In this document: in pieces, positions 13,181 to 16,557 of the stretch | How the letters are laid out: each line of letters begins with the position of its first letter | How positions within the stretch are numbered: position 1 is the first letter of the stretch | Origin: CBFHWY01 sp965659675 | GTDB taxonomy: Bacteria; Bacteroidota; Bacteroidia; Flavobacteriales_G; Salibacteraceae | Assembly: GCA_965659675.1 (NCBI GenBank) | Contig: CBFHWY010000062.1 | Span: 1-16,557 of the forward strand | DNA length: 16,557 nucleotides | Direction: 5' to 3' | Notes under the pieces: model-generated | What the model saw: the letters and a program-made list of their open reading frames with translations, nothing else | Told to the model about the DNA's origin: nothing | Database searches by the model: none | Position numbers and translations under genes: made by a program

Positions 13181-13948
13181 ATGAAGGTCATTGCCCATCG
13201 CGGATGGTCGGCCATTGCGCCGGAGAATACGGAGATCGCCATTGAAAAAGCCATTGAGCTAGGCGTAGATATGATTGAGATCGATGTGAGACGCACCATC
13301 GACAATAAGTTGGTCGTATTTCACGATGCGAAACTGAGTCGCACGACCTCTGACAGGGGAATGGTTCGCAGAAAGACCTGGGCACAGCTCAAAAGTCTTG
13401 AACACAGCTCCTGGTTTGATATCAAACTTCCAGCTCAACGCATCTTGCGCCTGGAGGAGGTATTGGAAATGGTCAAGGGTAAAACCCGATTGATGATCGA
13501 AGTGAAGGTGGACAAGAAAGATCATTTTGATCATTGTACCCCAAAGTTGATCAAGGCGATAAAAAAGGCGAATGCCGAATCTGAGGTTTGTATCTCTTCT
13601 TTCCGCACTGAGCTTTTGGAAAAGATCCATTTTGAGGCACCAGAGCTCGAGCTTCACAAGTTATTGGTCTTTAAGATCCCACTCTCGCCATTTTACTTTG
13701 ATGAAAAGATCACCCGTGGTGAGATCTTCAAAGAGCCATACTTAAGCGCGATAAATCTTGATTATCGCTATGTGACAACCCCATTGATCCAGTACTTAAG
13801 AAAACAGAACAAAGAAATCTACAGTTGGACAGCCAACAAAAAACGTCCCATGAAGCGCCTGATCCGCATGGGAGTAGATGGCATCATTACTAACTATCCC
13901 TCAATTCTTAGAAAGCTCATAGATGAGCATAAGGATGAGGAGGAGTGA
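13181..13948 (+). CDS. Glycerophosphodiester phosphodiesterase
   Basis: A 255-residue TIM-barrel GDPD that hydrolyses glycerophosphodiesters such as glycerophosphocholine or glycerophosphoethanolamine to glycerol-3-phosphate and an alcohol. Conserved residues are visible: A5-HRG with catalytic H6, P14-ENT with E15, the metal-binding E33-I-D35, V45-VFHD with catalytic H48, and I106-EVK with E107 and K109. The C-terminal strand holds YSWTANKKRPMKRLIRMGVDGIITNYP, the usual closing block. There is no signal peptide, so it is cytoplasmic and probably recycles phospholipid head groups. ATG 13181 is preferred over TTG 13172 because the family begins at Met-Lys-Val-Ile-Ala-His-Arg-Gly. Upstream a TTTG six bases before the ATG is a poor -7 match. 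A 9-bp inverted repeat 32 bp past the stop could help terminate transcription. Confidence 0.94.
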   Translation: MKVIAHRGWSAIAPENTEIAIEKAIELGVDMIEIDVRRTIDNKLVVFHDAKLSRTTSDRGMVRRKTWAQLKSLEHSSWFDIKLPAQRILRLEEVLEMVKGKTRLMIEVKVDKKDHFDHCTPKLIKAIKKANAESEVCISSFRTELLEKIHFEAPELELHKLLVFKIPLSPFYFDEKITRGEIFKEPYLSAINLDYRYVTTPLIQYLRKQNKEIYSWTANKKRPMKRLIRMGVDGIITNYPSILRKLIDEHKDEEE

Positions 13949-13953
13949 TAGGT

Positions 13954-13988
13954 AAGCTACAAGCTGCAAGTCACAAGCTGCAAGCATT
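13954..13988 (+). repeat. Degenerate 7-bp tandem array, AAGCTGC type
   Basis: Five consecutive heptamers in register: AAGCTAC, AAGCTGC, AAGTCAC, AAGCTGC, AAGCATT. The array starts 6 bp after the GDPD stop codon, and its last unit forms the left arm of the inverted repeat at 13980-14008. Confidence 0.7.
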
Positions 13989-14008
13989 TTGAAGCGCAGA
14001 ATGCTTGC
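13980..14008 (+). terminator. Perfect 9-bp inverted repeat after the GDPD gene
   Basis: GCAAGCATT (13980-13988) and AATGCTTGC (14000-14008) are exact reverse complements around an 11-nt loop. The position 32 bp downstream of the GDPD stop is right for a terminator or 3'-end stabilising hairpin, but no T-run follows. It could instead be one element of the repeat cluster. Confidence 0.4.
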
Positions 14009-14029
14009 CCTGAACCAGTCGAAGGATAA

Positions 14030-14091
14030 AATGCCTAGCTCCGCTACTCCTTCGAAGTAAATCTACGGAGTAGGAGCCGCAGCTTGGCATT
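14030..14091. repeat. Imperfect palindrome, REP-like
   Basis: Nested complementary arms are visible: AATGCC (14030-14035) with GGCATT (14086-14091), AGCT (14037-14040) with AGCT (14081-14084), and CTACTCC (14044-14050) with GGAGTAG (14067-14073), with small bulges between them. The segment just left of it, CCCTGAACCAGTCGAAGG, resembles the CTTCGAC...CAGGG repeats seen in many bacterial genomes. Together they look like a repetitive extragenic palindrome. Confidence 0.5.
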
Positions 14092-14108
14092 GGCGAATAG
14101 AATTATGA
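14079..14108 (+). repeat. Dispersed motif, copy 2 (GGCGAATAG core)
   Basis: Reads G-C-AGCT, TT, GGCATT, GGCGAATAG, AA, TTATGA. This matches 139-171 upstream of the four-helix-bundle gene except for short indels and substitutions. Its left part overlaps the right arm of the palindrome 14030-14091. No four-helix-bundle coding remnant follows here. Confidence 0.55.
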
Positions 14109-14175
14109 ATGCTGTGCTCCGCTATAGCTACGCGACATCGAGTAGAAGTGGCCTGGCGGCAATGAAGCTACTGGT

Positions 14176-14212
14176 CTTCGAGTGCCCCGAGACTTCGGGG
14201 TGTATCGAGAAG
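14176..14212. repeat. Palindromic element with CCCCGA stem
   Basis: The inner stem is CCCCGA (14185-14190), loop GACT, TCGGGG (14195-14200), a perfect match. The outer arms CTTCGA (14176-14181) and TCGAGAAG (14205-14212) pair with one bulged base. The arrangement TTCGAGTG ... GTATCGAGAA is reminiscent of a palindrome common between genes of marine flavobacteria; that resemblance is from memory and unchecked. Confidence 0.5.
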
Positions 14213-14260
14213 ATATCAGAATCACAGAAGGTATTCATCATTCTACAATTTTGGAAACTT

Positions 14261-14351
14261 GTATCTCTTGTTTCTTGTTTCTTGTCTCTTTTCTCTTTTC
14301 TCGTGTCTCGTGTCTTGCGTCTCGTGTCTCGCGTCTCGTGTCTCATGTCTT
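14261..14351 (+). repeat. Degenerate 7-bp tandem array, GTGTCTC type
   Basis: Thirteen heptamers stay in register for 91 bp. The left half consists of TTGTTTC, TTGTCTC and TTTTCTC variants; the right half alternates GTGTCTC and GCGTCTC, ending ATGTCTT. On the other strand the unit is GAGACAC. The right end abuts the -33 element of the promoter at 14350-14381. The pattern is like the short tandemly repeated heptamers described in cyanobacteria. Confidence 0.85.
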
Positions 14352-14381
14352 GAAGCCATCTCCCAATTTTTCCTAACTTTA
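14350..14381 (+). promoter_or_regulatory. Putative promoter of the T9SS fragment and adhesin gene
   Basis: TTG (14350-14352), 21 nt, then TAACTTTA (14374-14381), which differs from TAnnTTTG only at the last base. The next start codon, ATG 14412, is 30 nt downstream. The -33 TTG overlaps the last unit of the 7-bp array. Confidence 0.45.
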
Positions 14382-14411
14382 GAGTCCAATCAACTTAAAA
14401 TCAACACTATT

Positions 14412-14632
14412 ATGAAAAACTCAATCAATATTTTTGGAATAAAAATGGGGGGGTAGTTCTTCTGAACCTCTTGTTATCAATGCCTTTCAGTAGTTTGAAA
14501 GCACAAAACCAAAGTTCAAATCAAAGCGAGTTCAGAATAAATTCAGAAAAACTAAACGCTGGTATTTATGCCTATGCACTATTGGTAGATGGTGTATCGC
14601 TTGATACAAGAACTATGGTTGTTTCCAAATAA
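14412..14632 (+). pseudogene. T9SS cargo-protein remnant, frameshifted at a run of seven G
   Basis: From ATG 14412 the frame reads MKNSINIFGIKMGG and stops at TAG 14454-14456, immediately after seven consecutive G (14447-14453). With eight G (or five) the frame would continue as a typical signal peptide (GVVLLNLLLSMPFSSLKAQ) followed by NQSSNQSEFRINSEKLNAG and IYAYALLVDG...SLDTRTMVVSK, ending at TAA 14630-14632. The last part is the end of a type A T9SS C-terminal sorting domain (compare the common ending G-x-Y-x-Y-x-L-x-x-D-G ... D-T-x-x-M). The restored product would be only 73 residues: a signal peptide joined to roughly the last third of a sorting domain, with the passenger missing. It therefore looks like an internal deletion derivative that also carries a homopolymer frameshift. 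A downstream in-frame ATG (14480) gives no useful signal peptide. Confidence 0.65.
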
Positions 14633-14651
14633 ACTACCTATGCATGGTGTT

Positions 14652-16557
14652 ATGATTCTGAGGCAAAGTCTATTGTTGACTTTGCTTCAGTTAATATTTA
14701 TTACGAATATTTACGCCCAGGCACTCGAGGCCAATCATTGGTATTTCGGATATGGATCTGGTTTGAGATTCTTTCCAAATGGTCCTCAGCCAGAGCTAAA
14801 TGGCATTCATAGAGCAACAGATGGGGTAGCAAGTGTGTCAGACTCCAAAGGAAATTTGCTTTTCTACTCGGACAGAAGAAATATTTATAATAATGCACAT
14901 GATACAATGGAAAATGGTTCAAACAAGCTATTTTCTTATCAAAGTTTGATCGTTAAACATCCGAAAATAGATCATATTTATTGGCTATTTACAGTAGAGC
15001 GGTTTATTCCCATAGGACTCGGATCAAGCATTTGCTCATATTATGAAATTAATATGCGGAATAACGCAGGTCTTGGTGAAGTTACTCATTCTGGAAGTTT
15101 TCAGGATACATTGGATGATGCTGGAATAAGTGTATTTGATCATGCAAATGGCATTGATAAGTGGTTGGTATTTAAGGATTACAACTCGGAGTCATTCATA
15201 TCATACTGCATTTCTAGAAATGGAATTGATTTTACTTCGAGGATCAAATCGAGATTTGGCGAAAAAGACACCAACGCATTGTGTAGATTAAAATCATCAC
15301 CAAATAGTGAATATTTGTGTGTGGTCTTTAGCCACCCACGAAATAGCTTAAACTTATATAAGTTCGACAAGTCAAGTGGTAAGTTTACCTCTGAAGTCTT
15401 CAGCACACCAGACCAAGCTGCTCTGCCTAATTCTGTTGTTTCTTCAGCATTTTCGCCTAATAGTCATGTTTTATTCATTTCATATTTAAACAAGCTCTTA
15501 GCTTTTGAATTGAGCTCAGAAGATTCAACAATTATTAGCTCTTCAGTAGAGGTAATAGATTCAAATGATTTTAGGGTAGATTATTATCGCGATCTCCAAT
15601 TGGGCATAGATGGAAATTTATACTTTATAAATGGCTCTAGATCGGCTCAGGCATCAAGGAAAATCTCAAGAATATTATGTCCAGATAAAGTGTTTTCTGA
15701 AGTGTTGTTAGAGGATACCATTATTGGGCCATTAGGAGTGCATATAGGAAGTTTCCTCCCCACCCTCAACCAAACATTGTATGTAAACACGCACAAATTG
15801 CAGGCACAGAGTACTGAAGACACTTTGTTGTGTAGTTCTGATAGCACCCAGTTAGTGGCTTATGGCGCCGGAGCAGATCAGTTTGTTTGGGAACCAGCCA
15901 ATGGGCTTTCCTGCACCAATTGCTCTTCTCCAAAAGCCTCACCTGATACAAGTACCACTTATCGGGTGATCGGTATTGCATCTGCCTGTACGCAAGACGA
16001 TTTTGATACGGCCTATGTAAGGGTGAATGTGATCCCAGAAAAAGGACAAACATCCATCACTGGCGATTCTCTCTTTTGTGAAGGCGATAGTGTGATCTTA
16101 CGTGGGCCCTTTGGTTTTGATCAGTATGAATGGTTGAATGATAGCACGCGCAGTCCTTCAAACTTTGTGAGCGATACCGGAAGGATACAATTGGCCATAT
16201 CCAACAAATGTTATGCTGATACCCTATCCAAAACAATACAATATCACCCAAGCTTAGAATACGACTTTCCACAGGACCAAACATTGTGCGCAAAGGAGCT
16301 TCCCATCACCCTGCAAGCGAGTAGTAACTATGACCTATTGATCAATGGCAAGGAAGATAGCCTGATAGCAGTCACATCACCAGCTCAAGTGCTTTTTGAA
16401 GCTGTAGGTCCATGCAGCCAGGCGAGCAAAATAGTGCTTGTGGATAGCATAGATCTGGGTCCAATTAAAGACTGGGAAAAAGACAGTTTAGAGAAAGATG
16501 CAAGGATGAACACAAGCGCTGATCTATACTTTCGATCAAGTACAGGTGAATGGCAAA
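14652..16557 (+). CDS. Gliding-adhesin-like secreted protein, N-terminal part (runs off right edge)
   Basis: An open frame of 635 codons with no stop before the window end. Residues 1-23 (MILRQSLLLTLLQLIFITNIYAQ) form a signal peptide; an in-frame ATG at 14640 adds four residues and is less likely. Residues about 28-375 start with NHWYFGYGSGLRF, then DGVASVSDSKGNLLFYSD and QSLIVKHPKIDHIYWLFTVE. This is the beta-propeller-like N-terminal region found in large Bacteroidota proteins ending in a gliding-motility-associated C-terminal domain. From about 384 come at least three PKD/Ig-like repeats, each with a Cys pair. The first reads TLLCSSDSTQLVAYGAGADQ and closes with SCTNCSSPKASPDTSTTYRV; the next begin near 462 (SLFCEGDSVILRG) and 534 (QTLCAKELPITLQ). 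The expected C-terminal T9SS domain lies beyond the window. The likely role is surface adhesion or motility. It follows the T9SS remnant by 19 bp and probably shares its promoter. Confidence 0.85.
   Translation, partial: MILRQSLLLTLLQLIFITNIYAQALEANHWYFGYGSGLRFFPNGPQPELNGIHRATDGVASVSDSKGNLLFYSDRRNIYNNAHDTMENGSNKLFSYQSLIVKHPKIDHIYWLFTVERFIPIGLGSSICSYYEINMRNNAGLGEVTHSGSFQDTLDDAGISVFDHANGIDKWLVFKDYNSESFISYCISRNGIDFTSRIKSRFGEKDTNALCRLKSSPNSEYLCVVFSHPRNSLNLYKFDKSSGKFTSEVFSTPDQAALPNSVVSSAFSPNSHVLFISYLNKLLAFELSSEDSTIISSSVEVIDSNDFRVDYYRDLQLGIDGNLYFINGSRSAQASRKISRILCPDKVFSEVLLEDTIIGPLGVHIGSFLPTLNQTLYVNTHKLQAQSTEDTLLCSSDSTQLVAYGAGADQFVWEPANGLSCTNCSSPKASPDTSTTYRVIGIASACTQDDFDTAYVRVNVIPEKGQTSITGDSLFCEGDSVILRGPFGFDQYEWLNDSTRSPSNFVSDTGRIQLAISNKCYADTLSKTIQYHPSLEYDFPQDQTLCAKELPITLQASSNYDLLINGKEDSLIAVTSPAQVLFEAVGPCSQASKIVLVDSIDLGPIKDWEKDSLEKDARMNTSADLYFRSSTGEWQ

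Larger units (their letters stand above)
13949..14411. other. Repeat-rich region without a convincing gene
   Basis: These 463 bp hold no protein frame I would accept. Opposite-strand frames such as 14128-14346 (Arg/Asp/Thr/Glu repeats) and the plus-strand frame 14084-14353 are translations of the 7-bp array. What it contains, left to right, is a 7-bp array (13954-13988), a perfect 9-bp inverted repeat (13980-14008), a REP-like segment CCCTGAACCAGTCGAAGG (14008-14025), a larger imperfect palindrome (14030-14091), the second copy of the GGCGAATAG motif, a CCCCGA hairpin (14176-14212), a long 7-bp array (14261-14351) and a promoter (14350-14381). Confidence 0.7.

Noticed and set aside
14261..14351. 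CRISPR array
   Set aside because: Units are 7 bp, contiguous and without spacers; no cas gene is in the window.
14084..14353. Open frames on both strands over the repeat region, one giving Arg/Asp/Thr/Glu repeats and the other Leu/Val/Ser/Arg repeats
   Set aside because: The repeats in the peptides only reflect the 7-bp DNA array, whose period of 7 cycles through all three frames; no start signal, domain or neighbour supports a gene.
1..16557. tRNA or rRNA genes, insertion sequences, integrases, prophage genes
   Set aside because: No cloverleaf, rRNA-like stretch, transposase or recombinase motif was found on either strand by reading; a tRNA scan would settle the first point.

Overview
The window looks like a chromosomal piece of a Bacteroidota genome, most likely a marine flavobacterium-like lineage. 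The evidence is the recurrent TAnnTTTG-type -7 promoter boxes, the absence of clear Shine-Dalgarno sites, type IX secretion (T9SS) and gliding-adhesin style proteins, a DUF4301 protein, a four-helix-bundle (S23/IVP-like) gene, and degenerate 7/8-bp tandem arrays. The genus is not resolvable by eye.

Layout. Positions 1-630 hold a four-helix-bundle gene bracketed on both sides by the same degenerate 8-bp repeat. Positions 624-2953 hold two minus-strand genes: an ATP-cone/Mrr-like nuclease fusion and a DUF4301 protein that carries nucleotidyltransferase-like motifs. Positions 3017-4900 encode an M1-family aminopeptidase lipoprotein. Positions 4897-5835 (minus) are one exported carboxypeptidase-regulatory-like reading frame interrupted by a single in-frame TAG. 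Next comes a multipass GT39-type membrane glycosyltransferase (minus), divergent from a short pterin-4a-carbinolamine dehydratase gene (plus). Positions 7639-10556 (minus) are a compact operon, gcvT - comB-like - QTMAN-like glycosyltransferase. It is divergent from a WbpM/CapD-type membrane nucleotide-sugar dehydratase (10648-12546), which converges on a MiaE tRNA hydroxylase gene. MiaE is divergent from a cytoplasmic glycerophosphodiester phosphodiesterase (13181-13948).

Positions 13949-14411 have no convincing gene but are dense in repeats: two 7-bp tandem arrays, several palindromes, and a ~30-bp motif shared with the 5' flank of the four-helix-bundle gene 14 kb away. Directly downstream sits a fragment of a T9SS cargo gene (promoter, signal peptide, end of a sorting domain) broken at a run of seven G. 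After it a large gliding-adhesin-like gene runs off the right edge.

How the genes work together. Most are housekeeping or surface-related and share no single pathway. Two are tRNA anticodon-loop modification candidates (MiaE at position 37, QTMAN-like at queuosine 34). Two belong to surface glycan synthesis (WbpM-like, GT39-like). The most unusual signals are architectural. All three core convergent gene pairs overlap by exactly 4 nt at their stop codons. Candidate -7 boxes lie either exactly 4 nt or 16-17 nt from the chosen start codons, suggesting a leaderless and a short-leader class. Repeat arrays and a shared motif link the four-helix-bundle locus to the accessory region at 14 kb.
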